Positions 52,349 through 61,252 of a DNA stretch of 64,000 nt are shown in pieces. A program made the position numbers and the translations under genes. A model generated the notes under the pieces. The model was not told where the DNA came from. It did no database searches and saw nothing but the letters and a program-made list of their open reading frames with translations. Origin of the DNA: an uncultured Prevotella sp. (GTDB lineage: Bacteria; Bacteroidota; Bacteroidia; Bacteroidales; Bacteroidaceae). The stretch covers positions 1 through 64,000 of the forward strand of contig CALUGQ010000006.1 in assembly GCA_944320235.1 (NCBI GenBank). The letters are read 5' to 3'. Position 1 is the stretch's first letter. Every line of letters begins with the position of its first letter.

Positions 52349-53290
52349 TCAGTTAAGCCCCCATGCGCGCAGTATGTTGGCAGCCGGCATAGCCTCGACG
52401 TAGGCTTCTGTGTCATCGGGCAGGTTGCAGAAGAAGTCAATGCCCGTCCTACGCTCCAGTTCGTCTATCGAAACGACGTAGCCGCTCAGTTTGTCTGCCG
52501 AATGGTCTGCGTTGAGGTGCTCAGCCCAGAAGCCCAATGCCTTGTACATACCGCCACGCTTGCAGAGCACGGCCATGAAGAAGTAGCGCGGCACGATGAG
52601 ACCCGACCGTGTATGGGCCTTCACACCCTGCGTGTCGCCGTAGTCCTCGATGGTGCCTCCCTTACACACGTAGAGTGTGTCGCGAAAGGAGTTTTGGTTC
52701 CAAGAGCGCACCTTGTTCTCCATCTCCTGCCAAATGCCGGTGTTGAAACTGTTGTGCTGTGGATGCATGTTGGACAGGTAGAAAGTCTGGCCGTTGGCAT
52801 CCATCGAGCATAGTCGGTCGGCCGACGGGCATATGTGCCCGCGGTCGTAGCCCGACCCTCGGTAGTCAGACAGGGTGGTGCGGCAGCCTTCGGGCAGCCC
52901 CGGGTCTTCCTGGAACGGGGCGCCGTTCCAGTACCTGCCATCCCAATAGGCACCGTCCCATTTGTTGCGGTTCCAGTTTGTCACGCTGTTAGAGGCATAC
53001 ATCTGGTAGCAAGTCCAGCGTTGCGCGCGCTTGTCACAATCCCACTCGACGGCATAGTTTATGCCGTAGCCATCGGTGGAATGCACTATGACTATGCTCC
53101 GGCCGTCGTCGCGCGTCTTGGGAAACTCCAGCCGCCCGGCTTCAGGAGTCAGCACTGTGCTGTTGGCGTTGGCATTGTCGGCATCGCCAACGCTCCCTTC
53201 ATCAGAAGACGAGCAACCTGCCATGACTACAGCTAGCACAAGCGCCAAAGGCATGAATAGCTTGTAAATCATAATCTGTATTGGTTTCAT
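52349..53290 (-). CDS. Secreted DNA/RNA non-specific endonuclease, lipoprotein
   Basis: The product is 313 residues from 53290 (MKPIQIMIYKLFMPLALVLAVVMAGC, lipid on Cys26). NUC1-type motif SGYDRGHICPSADR with catalytic His at 152 (DRGH 149-152), then FYLSNMHPQHNSFNTGIWQEMENKVR, which supplies the metal-binding Asn. A W/Y-rich stretch (NWNRNKWDGAYWDGRYWNGAPFQED) precedes the active site. Such enzymes cut DNA and RNA at the cell surface for feeding or against foreign DNA. A TonB-dependent receptor operon and another secreted nuclease-like gene lie within 8 kb. Confidence 0.88.
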   Translation of the reverse strand: MKPIQIMIYKLFMPLALVLAVVMAGCSSSDEGSVGDADNANANSTVLTPEAGRLEFPKTRDDGRSIVIVHSTDGYGINYAVEWDCDKRAQRWTCYQMYASNSVTNWNRNKWDGAYWDGRYWNGAPFQEDPGLPEGCRTTLSDYRGSGYDRGHICPSADRLCSMDANGQTFYLSNMHPQHNSFNTGIWQEMENKVRSWNQNSFRDTLYVCKGGTIEDYGDTQGVKAHTRSGLIVPRYFFMAVLCKRGGMYKALGFWAEHLNADHSADKLSGYVVSIDELERRTGIDFFCNLPDDTEAYVEAMPAANILRAWGLN

Positions 53291-53304
53291 TGTACGACAA
53301 AAAA

Positions 53305-53339
53305 GGCGCACCCGGCAATCTCTGCAACTCGGACACACC
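53305..53339 (-). terminator. rpmE2 terminator
   Basis: A 10-pair stem including four G-U pairs on the RNA (GGTGTGTCCG with CGGGTGCGCC is the coding-strand view) is followed by six T on the minus strand. It separates rpmE2 from the nuclease gene. Confidence 0.6.
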
Positions 53340-53367
53340 TTTTTGTATCTTTCTATCAAAACGAATC

Positions 53368-53622
53368 TTACTTCTTTGCTGCCTTTCCGTAGCGGCTCAT
53401 GAACTTGTCCACACGTCCAGCTGTGTCAACAAGCTTGTTCTTGCCTGTATAGAACGGGTGCGACGTACTCGAGATTTCCAGTTTCACGACTGGATAAGTC
53501 TCGCCTTCAAATTCCACTGTGTCATTTGTCTTGCACGTAGAACGTGAAAGGAACATATCGCCGTTGGACATATCCTTGAATACGACGGGGCGATAGTTCT
53601 CGGGATGGATACCTTTTTTCAT
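53368..53622 (-). CDS. rpmE2: 50S ribosomal protein L31, type B
   Basis: The product is an 84-residue L31 of the longer type B kind ([35 protein letters not shown] ... [29 protein letters not shown]). It lacks the CxxC zinc pairs of type A, as usual for this paralogue. It is monocistronic with a promoter box at 53672-53679 and its own terminator. Confidence 0.95.
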   Translation of the reverse strand: MKKGIHPENYRPVVFKDMSNGDMFLSRSTCKTNDTVEFEGETYPVVKLEISSTSHPFYTGKNKLVDTAGRVDKFMSRYGKAAKK

Positions 53623-53671
53623 TTTAACTTTAAAATTATTATTCGTTATTTACTATATTCGCTTTGGGCTG

Positions 53672-53679
53672 CAAAGTTA
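53672..53679 (-). promoter_or_regulatory. rpmE2 promoter -7 box
   Basis: Minus-strand TAACTTTG fits TAnnTTTG; the leader would be about 45 bases. Confidence 0.65.
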
Positions 53680-53821
53680 CAAACATTTTTTGTTACTGGC
53701 AAATTTTCTTGGCCGTTTTTTCTTCCCGGCTGCATTTGCCAAGCTCATTCATGAGTCTGCACCGCCAAAACAAATTTTGACAAAGCGCATGACTGCCCAT
53801 GGCATACCGCATATTGGCCTA

Positions 53822-53887
53822 CAAGACGGCCTGTTCCATACTGCGGAACAGGCCGTTTGGCCTTGCAAAAACGCCTCTTTCATGAAG
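53822..53887. repeat. 22-bp tandem dyad repeat, array F (3 units)
   Basis: Units start at 53822, 53844 and 53866. The first two form together a long inverted pair (GACGGCCTGTTCC and GGAACAGGCCGTTT), so the array itself could fold as RNA. It is in the gene-free stretch 53623-54150, otherwise holding the rpmE2 promoter and the terminator at 54087. Confidence 0.75.
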
Positions 53888-54086
53888 CAAAAAGCCGCAC
53901 CACTATAATCAATTGAGACTCAGATGGTTATGAAAACGCACAGCCACGCGGCACATGAGTAAACGTTTTTTACAACAACACCGCCCCCATGACCGCATCA
54001 ACGAGGCAGAAAGCACTGGCAGCGGCAACCCAAACCCACCCCAATGCGCCTACCGGAAGCAACAAGCAAGGGCAGGGAAAAGAAAA

Positions 54087-54114
54087 ACCCACCCCCGTGC
54101 ATCCGGGAGTGGGT
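54087..54114 (-). terminator. Terminator of the TonB-receptor/DUF5689/DUF6359 operon
   Basis: An 11-pair stem with one G-U pair and a 6-base loop (ACCCACTCCCG / CGGGGGTGGGT on the minus strand) is followed by five T. Confidence 0.8.
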
Positions 54115-54150
54115 GGAACTGCCCTGCCATCATGGGCGGGCAGGCATTAA

Positions 54151-56172
54151 TTACTCGGCATATGTTATTATCATCGACTTTATGCGGAGAATCGAAGCGT
54201 CGCCCGTAGTCGTGCTCGTATTGCGCAATACGAGCTCGTTGGAGCCTATTGCCGTAATGCCTACGCTCTCATCGCTGACTGCCAGGGAGCCGGCAGACAC
54301 CTCGAGGTCGCCTGAGGCATTGTAAGTCTTGCCGTTGTCTACGCAGTCTATCGTTATGCTGGCAATCGGCTTTGATGCTGTAATGGTGAGGACATTGCTT
54401 GGATAGAAGCGGATTGAGCCGCCGTAAGTGGTATAATACTTAGGCTCGTTGCGCCCGTCGCCCTTGGCAAAGGCCAGTGTCGTTCCGTCTGCAAGCTCAA
54501 GCGTGTTGACGGCGGTGTTTGTAGGCAGGCCAAACGAGTTGACATCCACCGTGATCGTGTTTCCGCTGATGTCGCCGCCACCCGGATTGTCATCACCGCC
54601 AGGCTGGTCGCCGCCACCTTCGCCATCGGTCACGCTGAGGTTCTTCACCTCCCACGTCGGCGCGCAGGCTTCGGTGCTGGTGTACTTGAAGGCTATGTAA
54701 ACCTTTGCCTGCCCGGCAAAAGCCTTCAAGCTGGCAGAACTCTTGACGAAAGTGTAGCCATTGTTGGTCTCGGGCAGAGGCGAGAAGTCAACCGCAGTCC
54801 ACGAAGCACCGCTTACATTGCCACTGCCATCATAGTCAGTGCTTACAAGCAGCTGCAAATGGTCGGCCAGAGCATCGTCATAAAGGAAGTTGACAGCGTT
54901 TTCAAACGACACTACAGGGTTGTCAACCCCTGCCAGGCTGAACTCCGGAGACACCAGCCAGCTCTCGGCCGTTACGTTGCCGCCGTTGAAATAAGCCGAA
55001 GCCTTCATGCAACTGAAAGAAGAAGCGTGCGACCAAACATAGTTCATGCCGCCCAGCTCAACGTCGACAATCTTGAACTGCCCCTGGCCAGAGGCGAACG
55101 ACTCGCTGAGCAGTCCGCCAACGGGCTGCGACGGCTTCGAGCCAATCTCCCTGTCGCCAAGCTTGGCGTATGTAACACCCTTCACGCCAGGTACGCGGAA
55201 GTAGTTCTCAATGTTGCCGTAGAGCACAACTTCCTGCCCAAGGTTGCCCTTGTTCTGGCTCAGGTTGAGGGCATCGCGCACTTCGCCGTAAGGCAACTGC
55301 ACCGGCATGCAGTTGGCGGCACTTGACTCAGAAGCGCTCGTTGCGATGAGCAAGTTGGTCACCACAGTGCAAGTGTCAGCTCCGAACACGGTGCCGTCGT
55401 CGTAGCTGAGCCCTGAAACATAACCTACGATGTATCCCTTCACATATACACCAGTGGCCGAAGCCTTGGATATGGCAGCCGCAACGTTGTAGGGATTGGC
55501 CTCGGTGCCGTCACCCTCGCCTTGCTCCGGCGTGTCGGGCGTGTCAGGAGTGTCGTCTGCATTTCCCTCGAGCACCTTTACATTCTTCACTTCCCACGTG
55601 GCCGACTGGCTCTGGCAAGCATAATAAAAAGCCATGCGCACATCGGGCTTGCCTATGTATCTCTCGCCGATGTTATAAACATAGTCATAGAACGTGTTCC
55701 AGTCGCGGCCTTCAGTAAGCTGACCGGTAATGTCCTCCCATGTGGTGGTGGTTGGGTCGCCTGTGTAAGCGTCAGTTATGAGCACGCGGTTCTTGCGAGT
55801 CGGGTCTGGCGTGCCATAGTCTGTGGCATAGCGGAGTATGTATTCAAACTCTATGTGGGCAGCCTCAGAGTTGCTCAGGTCGATGGTCGGCGACACAAGG
55901 TAGCTCTCTGAAGGCGTTGTCACCTGCGAGTCGTTGTCGTAGCCGCTGGCCTTGGCCGTACTGAAGTCTATCACCCAAGGTGTGCCGGTGACGGTGTGAA
56001 CGGTGAAGTCGCCGAAGCTGGTGGCAAAACTTTCGTTGATGTATTCGCCCTCCACGGGTTCCTCAGTGTCAGAGCCGCTCGGAATCTCATATGGCGCGGG
56101 CACGTCTTCGCAGGCAGTCAGCGCGAATGCCGCGATGGCAAAAGCCATTATTGAATTAAATATCTTTTTCAT
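54151..56172 (-). CDS. Lipoprotein with choice-of-anchor/DUF6359-like domains
   Basis: The product is a 673-residue surface lipoprotein (MKKIFNSIMAFAIAAFALTAC). Two cleaved-adhesin/choice-of-anchor-J-like beta domains are visible: FATSFGDFTVHTVTGTPWVIDFSTAKASGYDNDSQVTTPSESYLVSPTIDLS (45-200) and SFASGQGQFKIVDVELGG ... SYFNGGNVTAESWLVSPEFSLAG (360-520). Between them lies a DUF6359-type OB-fold start, GDGTEANPYNVAAAISKA (about 220), with YVKGYIVGYV. A Gly/Asp-rich linker (GGGDQPGGDDNPGGG) leads to a last beta domain. Third gene of the operon, 21 bases after the DUF5689 gene. It is probably a surface binding partner of the receptor. Confidence 0.75.
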   Translation of the reverse strand: MKKIFNSIMAFAIAAFALTACEDVPAPYEIPSGSDTEEPVEGEYINESFATSFGDFTVHTVTGTPWVIDFSTAKASGYDNDSQVTTPSESYLVSPTIDLSNSEAAHIEFEYILRYATDYGTPDPTRKNRVLITDAYTGDPTTTTWEDITGQLTEGRDWNTFYDYVYNIGERYIGKPDVRMAFYYACQSQSATWEVKNVKVLEGNADDTPDTPDTPEQGEGDGTEANPYNVAAAISKASATGVYVKGYIVGYVSGLSYDDGTVFGADTCTVVTNLLIATSASESSAANCMPVQLPYGEVRDALNLSQNKGNLGQEVVLYGNIENYFRVPGVKGVTYAKLGDREIGSKPSQPVGGLLSESFASGQGQFKIVDVELGGMNYVWSHASSFSCMKASAYFNGGNVTAESWLVSPEFSLAGVDNPVVSFENAVNFLYDDALADHLQLLVSTDYDGSGNVSGASWTAVDFSPLPETNNGYTFVKSSASLKAFAGQAKVYIAFKYTSTEACAPTWEVKNLSVTDGEGGGDQPGGDDNPGGGDISGNTITVDVNSFGLPTNTAVNTLELADGTTLAFAKGDGRNEPKYYTTYGGSIRFYPSNVLTITASKPIASITIDCVDNGKTYNASGDLEVSAGSLAVSDESVGITAIGSNELVLRNTSTTTGDASILRIKSMIITYAE

Positions 56173-56193
56173 AATCGTGTTGTGGTTGATGGT

Positions 56194-57024
56194 TTATTCT
56201 ACTGTTTCTATGTCTTTGTCAGTCCGCAAGAGTATCTGCCACGTGTTGTTGTAGCGCGTGAAGATGCCGGTGATGTTCACCTTGCCTGCCGGCATGGGCA
56301 TTGCGGCAAAGTCGGCATATGAGCTTGTGCGCACAACCACGTTATCGTGGCCTTCTATTTCGCGGTTTGCGCAGTTGGCTGTAAGCGCCACGCTGCCGTC
56401 GTTGGGGGCAAAGGCAGCCTTCCCGTCGGCATCCTTGATGGTCACGTTGCGGAAGGTCATGAGCTTGGCGCAGTTCTCAAACATATCCATGTCGGCCGAG
56501 AAATCACTCACAAGCGCATCGAGTTTGCCCGCGTCGGCAACCCCTATGGCCTTGAAGTGCTCTTGCCACGTGAACTTGTCCATGCGCCCAATGCCTCCGT
56601 TATATGGCGCGCCTATCTGGCATTGCTTGCGGTATGCGCCCACATAAAGCCCTTTGAGGTCTACAAGTATCTGCTGGCCGAGCGGCAGGTAGCCCATGAG
56701 GCCGCCTTGCGAGATGCCAATGAGAATGGCGCCCGTCTCGTCTTGCACAGAGACCTGCTGGTAAATGTTGCCAGCAATGTCATTGCCGGTGACCCAGCCC
56801 TTTATCTGCAAGTCTTCTGTCACCTGCACAGCCTGGTCTGAACTGGCGTTGAACACGCTCGAGTACTTGTCTTTCAGCTGTGCTATGGTGATGACGTTGG
56901 TTTCCTCTATGCTGTTGTTGCCCCAGGGTGAAGGCGTTGTCGAGGGCTCATCCCAGTCGCCGTTCATGCATCCAGCGAACGCGATGCACAGCAGGGAAAG
57001 TAATAGATATTTAGCTTTTTCCAT
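56194..57024 (-). CDS. DUF5689 lipoprotein
   Basis: The product has 276 residues with lipobox FAGC (MEKAKYLLLSLLCIAFAGC). The DUF5689 pattern is present: ETNVITIAQLKDKYSSVF, VTEDLQIKGWVTGNDIAGNIYQQVSVQDETGAILIGISQGGLMGYLPLGQQILVDLKGLYVGAY, and a second OB-like half ending in GKVNITGIFTRYNNTWQILLRTDKDI. Both halves look like OB folds, which would fit nucleic-acid or sugar binding (inference). It lies 12 bases after the TonB-receptor gene. Confidence 0.8.
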   Translation of the reverse strand: MEKAKYLLLSLLCIAFAGCMNGDWDEPSTTPSPWGNNSIEETNVITIAQLKDKYSSVFNASSDQAVQVTEDLQIKGWVTGNDIAGNIYQQVSVQDETGAILIGISQGGLMGYLPLGQQILVDLKGLYVGAYRKQCQIGAPYNGGIGRMDKFTWQEHFKAIGVADAGKLDALVSDFSADMDMFENCAKLMTFRNVTIKDADGKAAFAPNDGSVALTANCANREIEGHDNVVVRTSSYADFAAMPMPAGKVNITGIFTRYNNTWQILLRTDKDIETVE

Positions 57025-57036
57025 TGTACGGGAGTT

Positions 57037-59577
57037 TTAGAATCTATAAGTTATGTTCAGCATTCCGTTGATTCCGTATGCATAATAGAGCTTAGGGTTG
57101 CGCGAGAACTTGTAAGTGCGCGCCTTGTTCACCTCGCCTGTCGAAGTGTAGCTGTTGTCCTGGCGGCTCTGCTCGAATCCTCCTGTGGTGATATTCGTGT
57201 TGTTGAGGATGTTGGTGAGCATGAGGTTTATTGACAGCTGGCCGCGCTTCAGGTAGATGCTCCTGCCGATAGAGGCATCGAGCATGAAGCCGCCATTGCC
57301 TTCAAGCTGCCCGGGCACGTCGTAGTTTGCACCGTCAAAGCGTCCGTCGGCTTCGAGGGAGCGCTGGTATCTGAGGTTCGGCGCATAGCTGAGGTATATG
57401 CGGTCGTAGTAGTTTCCGTTGAGGTCAATGTACCATCCGCCCGAGTGGTAGCTCAGGCCGATGTTATATACCGACAGAGGAGTGCCATACTCGCGCATCC
57501 CTTTGTTCATGCAGATGTCGTCATACATCTCTGCGCTGGTCGATTCCATGTACCGAACGTTGGAGTTGTTGAGGTTCTTTGCGTCACTGATTGTTCCGAA
57601 CGACTTGATGCTGAAGGCAGGGGTAATCTTGAAGTCGAGCCCCCATTCCACTCCGTAAGCCTCCTTGCGTATGCCGGTAAGGGAGACGTAAGAGAATGAA
57701 TTGATTTGGTCGTAGTAGAACTGCTGCCACTCCGTGACATCGGTCATATAATAATAGTACGCGTTGATGTTGGCGTGGAGCCACGAACAGTCAAGCTGAT
57801 AACCTATTTCCGAGCTGAACACCTTCTCGTTCTTCAGGTTCTTCACGAAGTTGTTGTTTATTTCCGGGGCCTGGAATGACTCAGATGCCGTTGGAGCCTT
57901 GGTTTCGTAGCCCAATCCCATGGTCAGCATGCTGCCTCCTCCGAGGTCGGCTGTCACGCCGGTCTTGAAGCCCCCGTCGAGGAAGCGTGCCGTTCCGCTC
58001 TTGCCGAACGAGTTGGTCGGGTCCATACCGTTGCGCATATTGCCTTCGCGCTGCATTGCCGTACCGCCCACGCGTCCGCTCAAGAAGCCGTGGAGCACGT
58101 CTTGCCTGAAAGTGTATGTGGCCCATACGTTGGCCTTGTTCACGAAGAGATTGTAGTCGTAGCCGAAGCGGTCGCCAACGCCTACGGCGGCGTTGGGGTT
58201 GTTGAGGTCATACTGCACGCGCGGGTCATCGGCGGCATAGGTGCCAAGTGCGTAAGTGTTTATGTTGTGATACACACTCGCCCCAAGCAGGTCTTCCATC
58301 GTCTGGTAGTGCATTCCCTTTGTTGTTGAGAGCATGAATCCCACGTCGAGCGATGCTTTCTTGCTGAGGTCGGTCTTCAAGGACGATGCGAGCGAGAATG
58401 CCAGCTGGTCGTTGTTCTTGGCCTGTATGTAGTACATGGCGTCTGCCCCCTGGGCCGACGCGCCCCTGTTAGCGGCGTAGAGGCGGTTCCAGTTTATCTG
58501 CCTGTTAGCCTCTGAGGCCGTGAAATAGTCGTAAGCCTTCTGCCAGTTGGCCAGTGCCTCCGGCGTGCGGTAGTCGGCGTCGCCGTCGCCCCAGACGTCG
58601 TAATAGCTGCTCGGCAGGTTCTTCCAGTAGTCGGGCTGCGGGTTCTCGCTGTTGTTGTAGTTGAGCTTCGTGCTCTTGTACATGCTGTATTTGCCGCTGA
58701 AGGCCGTCGTGAGGTGCATCGTTTCGTCAATCTTCCAGTCCCAAGTGAGCAGGGCGGTCGGGGCGAAATCGTTCACCACGCGCGAGTTGCGCACCTTGCC
58801 GTCCTGGTAGCCCCAGTATGGGTTGTAGTAATTGCTGTTGGCCAGCCAATAGCTCTCATCGGTGGCAGGGCCTTGCGACGAGCGCTCGGTAGGGTTGCCC
58901 CAGGTCACGAGCGATAGGCTGTGGCGGTCGTTGAACACTTTCTCCAGGCCGAGGAAATAGGACAGCGAGTTGTAGAACGTACCCTTTACGTAGCCGCGGT
59001 TTGCCCAGCGGTACGTCACGTTGCCGGTGAATGCCCATCCTTTTTCCGACAGTCCGGTGTTGAAGGTATACATCCCTCGCAGCGTGTAGTTGCGGTTGGC
59101 ACCGCTCACGGCGATGCGATGGCCAGCCGCATAGTGGCTCGGACGGAAATTGTAATTGTTCGAGCCAGCGGCCGCAGGCATGGAGAAGTTGTTGCTCTCA
59201 AATGGCAACGAGTATTCCACATCGCGCGCCTGGTTGTTCAGGCCGCCTATCAAGGAATACCTGAACTGGCCCGACTCTGCGTCGTTCATGGGCGCGCCGT
59301 TGATGAAAATCTCGTTGTACTTCTGGTCGAGGGCGCGGTAGCGGAAGCGCGCCGGACTGAACAGGTAGCCCACTTCCGAGGCGTAGATGTTGCTGTTGGA
59401 GCTGACTATGATGACATTGTCTGTCATGTCGGCATCCTCGCCCAGCTGTGCCTCGGTGAAAGTGAACGCCTGTTCGCTCTCCATGTCGGACTTCTGCCCA
59501 GCCTGGCCTGCCACCTGGGCCGCTGCCGACGTGGCGCAGCACAGGGCGGCCACAGCTAATTTCAGCTTTTTCTGCAT
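57037..59577 (-). CDS. TonB-dependent receptor
   Basis: The product is 846 residues from 59577 (MQKKLKLAVAALCCATSAAAQ); 59610 is also open. It lacks the carboxypeptidase-like N-terminal domain typical of SusC proteins. The plug begins around VIIVSSNSNIYASEVGYLFSPARFRYRALDQKYNEIFINGAPMND, followed by GGLNNQARDVEYSLP. The rest is a large beta-barrel rich in Y/W and ends in GINGMLNITYRF with the terminal Phe of outer-membrane barrels. No SusD gene is present; instead two lipoproteins with OB-like and adhesin-like domains follow. The ligand is unknown. The divergent secreted phosphatase/nuclease-fold enzyme suggests a nucleic acid or phosphoester. Confidence 0.88.
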   Translation of the reverse strand: MQKKLKLAVAALCCATSAAAQVAGQAGQKSDMESEQAFTFTEAQLGEDADMTDNVIIVSSNSNIYASEVGYLFSPARFRYRALDQKYNEIFINGAPMNDAESGQFRYSLIGGLNNQARDVEYSLPFESNNFSMPAAAGSNNYNFRPSHYAAGHRIAVSGANRNYTLRGMYTFNTGLSEKGWAFTGNVTYRWANRGYVKGTFYNSLSYFLGLEKVFNDRHSLSLVTWGNPTERSSQGPATDESYWLANSNYYNPYWGYQDGKVRNSRVVNDFAPTALLTWDWKIDETMHLTTAFSGKYSMYKSTKLNYNNSENPQPDYWKNLPSSYYDVWGDGDADYRTPEALANWQKAYDYFTASEANRQINWNRLYAANRGASAQGADAMYYIQAKNNDQLAFSLASSLKTDLSKKASLDVGFMLSTTKGMHYQTMEDLLGASVYHNINTYALGTYAADDPRVQYDLNNPNAAVGVGDRFGYDYNLFVNKANVWATYTFRQDVLHGFLSGRVGGTAMQREGNMRNGMDPTNSFGKSGTARFLDGGFKTGVTADLGGGSMLTMGLGYETKAPTASESFQAPEINNNFVKNLKNEKVFSSEIGYQLDCSWLHANINAYYYYMTDVTEWQQFYYDQINSFSYVSLTGIRKEAYGVEWGLDFKITPAFSIKSFGTISDAKNLNNSNVRYMESTSAEMYDDICMNKGMREYGTPLSVYNIGLSYHSGGWYIDLNGNYYDRIYLSYAPNLRYQRSLEADGRFDGANYDVPGQLEGNGGFMLDASIGRSIYLKRGQLSINLMLTNILNNTNITTGGFEQSRQDNSYTSTGEVNKARTYKFSRNPKLYYAYGINGMLNITYRF

Positions 59578-59808
59578 AGGTCGTGAATGTTTAAACGTAA
59601 ATGATTCCAATTCGCAAAGTAACTAAAATATTTCTAATAAACGAAGAAAATGGCAATAATTTTTTGTGAATTGTATCTTGCAATTGGCAAAACGGACACA
59701 TTATAAGACAACAAGAGCAATGTGCGCGCGCCCAAGCCGCCGCCGGAACAATTGCAGAAAAATGACGACAAAACCCACCCAGGCCGCGGCTGCGGCCTAA
59801 CAGTGAAG

Positions 59809-59874
59809 CAAGACTGCCTGTCCTGAAGAGCAAAACAGGCTGTTCAGAGATGCAGAACAGCCCGTTTTGCAGTG
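59809..59874. repeat. 22-bp tandem dyad repeat, array G (3 units)
   Basis: Units start at 59809, 59831 and 59853. It lies between the divergent receptor operon and the EEP gene. The rest of the gene-free stretch 59578-60090 is AT-rich with near-consensus promoter boxes on both strands (GTTACTTTG on minus, ATATTTG on plus). Confidence 0.75.
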
Positions 59875-60090
59875 CAAGAAAGCAAAAGCCACAACACTCT
59901 GTGACACAAGGCATTACGCGCAGAAAGGCTTATTGCAATAAATCCTTACATTTGCGGCGCGGACAATTGCGCATGGCAACAATCACCCGGCGGTCGATTA
60001 ATTTTTCATTAAAGTTGCAAGAATATATCATTAACAGCATTGCCATGTCGGCAAAATTTGCGATATTTGCAAAATAAAAAGACAAAAGGC

Positions 60091-61146
60091 ATGAAAAGGT
60101 ACATTATTTTATTGGCTATGCTGCTCGCCATCGGCGCAAGCGCAAAGGCACAGGGCGAAAAGAAATACTCAGTATACGCAGTAGGCTTCTACAACCTGGA
60201 AAACCTGTTTGACACCTGCCACGACGCAGGCAAGAACGACTACGAGTACCTTCCCGACGGCTCCATGAAGTGGAACGGCATGAAGTATTCCAACAAACTG
60301 CGCAACATGGCGCGCGTACTGGCCGACATGGGCACAGACTTGCTGCCCAACGTTGGGTGCACACTTATCGGAGTGAGCGAGGTGGAGAACGCCAAGGCAC
60401 TGACAGACCTCACGGCGCAGGAAGCGCTTGCGCCCAGGGGGTACAAGTATTGCCACACAGAGGGCGAGGATGCACGCGGTGTCGACTGCGCGCTCCTGTA
60501 CAACCCGAGACTCTTCACCGTGCGCAACGTGAAGTTGCTGCCCTACGTCCAGACGCTCGAGAAAGACAGTGCATACAAGACACGCGGCTTCCTCACCGTC
60601 AGCGGCACGCTGGCCGGGGAGCACGTGACGGTCATTGTGGCCCACCTGCCAAGCCGGTTCAACGGCTCGTTCTACCGCGAACTGGGCGCCAGGCAAATCA
60701 AAGCCATAAAGGATTCGCTGATACAAGAAGACCCACAGGTGAAGGTCATCGTAATGGGCGACATGAACGACGACCCGATGAACCGCTCGATGGCCGTGGA
60801 ACTCGGGGGCAAGCGTGAGATATCCGAAGTAGGCGAAGGCGATATGTACAACCCATGGTGGAACACGCTCAAGAGCGGCAAAGGCACACTCTTCTACAAC
60901 GGCAGCTGGAACCTGTTCGACCAAATCATCCTCTCGCCATCACTCATCTGCCGCGACGGCAAGAAAGACTACTCAACACTGAAGTACCTCAGGCACCAGA
61001 TATTCAGCCGCGACTACCTGTTCCAGCAAGAAGGGCGCTACAAAGGCACCCCAAAGCGCACCCACGCAGGCGGTGTGTGGCTCAACGGATACAGCGACCA
61101 CCTTCCAACCATAGTATACCTGGTAAAGCAACAGAACAAGAGATAA
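60091..61146 (+). CDS. Secreted endonuclease/exonuclease/phosphatase-family enzyme
   Basis: The product is 351 residues from 60091 (MKRYIILLAMLLAIGASAKAQ, cleavable signal). EEP-fold blocks: VGFYNLENLFDT (metal-binding Asn/Glu), LIGVSEVENAKALTDL with the Glu of metal site one, GVDCALLYNPRLF, VIVAHLPSRFNG with the catalytic His, VIVMGDMNDDPMNRS with the Asp/Asn pair, and NGYSDHLPTIVYL with the final SDH. All catalytic residues are present. It would cut nucleic acid or phosphoesters outside the cytoplasm. It is divergent from the receptor operon and upstream of a DNA-repair-like gene. Confidence 0.9.
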   Translation: MKRYIILLAMLLAIGASAKAQGEKKYSVYAVGFYNLENLFDTCHDAGKNDYEYLPDGSMKWNGMKYSNKLRNMARVLADMGTDLLPNVGCTLIGVSEVENAKALTDLTAQEALAPRGYKYCHTEGEDARGVDCALLYNPRLFTVRNVKLLPYVQTLEKDSAYKTRGFLTVSGTLAGEHVTVIVAHLPSRFNGSFYRELGARQIKAIKDSLIQEDPQVKVIVMGDMNDDPMNRSMAVELGGKREISEVGEGDMYNPWWNTLKSGKGTLFYNGSWNLFDQIILSPSLICRDGKKDYSTLKYLRHQIFSRDYLFQQEGRYKGTPKRTHAGGVWLNGYSDHLPTIVYLVKQQNKR

Positions 61147-61252
61147 ACGTCACCAGCCTCAACTTTTGCGTTGCCGCCTGCCACACTGCCTTAATGAACC
61201 CGGCAAACGGCAATGCAAAGCTTATGGAGGCAAAACAAAACCCACGCTGTCC

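Noticed and set aside
2504..59874. CRISPR arrays as explanation of the 22-bp tandem repeats
   Set aside because: Units are directly adjacent with no spacers, arrays have only 3-4 units, units are diverged, and no cas genes are present.
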